From NCBI GenBank assembly GCA_903887655.1, contig CAISQQ010000353.1, forward strand, positions 1 to 6,121: 6,121 nucleotides of DNA, read 5' to 3'. The position numbers and the translations under genes were made by a program. The notes beneath the pieces are model-generated. The model was not told where the DNA came from, made no database searches, and saw only the letters and a program-made list of their open reading frames with translations. Below are positions 6,049-6,121 of this stretch, one piece after another (positions within the stretch are counted from its first letter, which is position 1; every line of letters starts with the position of its first letter). Source of the DNA: an uncultured Burkholderiales bacterium (lineage in GTDB: Bacteria; Pseudomonadota; Gammaproteobacteria; Burkholderiales; Burkholderiaceae_C).

Positions 6049-6121
6049 ATTGGAAAATCAATAACTTACGAGCAGGGAGAGTTAAAGGGGACTATTGACA
6101 GCTAAACCCTAACGGGGGTAC

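Noticed and set aside
1..6121. CRISPR array, insertion sequence, toxin-antitoxin or defence system
   Set aside because: No regularly spaced repeats, transposase motifs or terminal inverted repeats are visible. All substantial coding space is taken by conserved housekeeping genes.

Overview
The window is ordinary chromosomal DNA from a betaproteobacterium, most likely order Burkholderiales and Comamonadaceae-like. The evidence is the GyrA and UbiG sequences, a short OmpA-family protein of a betaproteobacterial type, and a tmRNA whose tag reads ANDERFALAA. The genus cannot be fixed from the sequence alone. All identifications come from reading motifs and recalled family sequences; no database search was run.

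Minus-strand half (1-3157): gyrA (DNA gyrase subunit A, complete) is followed after 73 bp by the start of serC (phosphoserine aminotransferase), which runs off the left edge. No terminator separates them, so gyrA-serC probably form one transcription unit, a common arrangement in beta- and gammaproteobacteria.

Divergent intergenic region (3158-3397): about 240 bp between gyrA and the OmpA-family gene. It must hold both promoters, but only a weak candidate for the ompA side is visible. The ompA leader can fold into three small consecutive hairpins just ahead of a strong Shine-Dalgarno sequence.

Plus-strand half (3398-6048): a secreted OmpA_C-domain protein ends at a strong 15-bp intrinsic terminator. 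Next come ubiG (ubiquinone O-methyltransferase) and a HAD phosphatase usually annotated gph, overlapping by ATGA. The gene for tmRNA (ssrA, 376 nt with encoded CCA) starts 13 bp after the gph stop and ends in its own terminator. The last 73 bp hold no gene that can be supported.

Functionally the genes cover DNA topology, serine synthesis, envelope anchoring to peptidoglycan, ubiquinone synthesis, a small-molecule phosphatase and ribosome rescue. I see no novel system. The points most worth a second look are whether the gph gene is really mupP of the peptidoglycan-recycling pathway, the ssrA -10 element that appears to reuse the gph stop codon, and the structured ompA leader.
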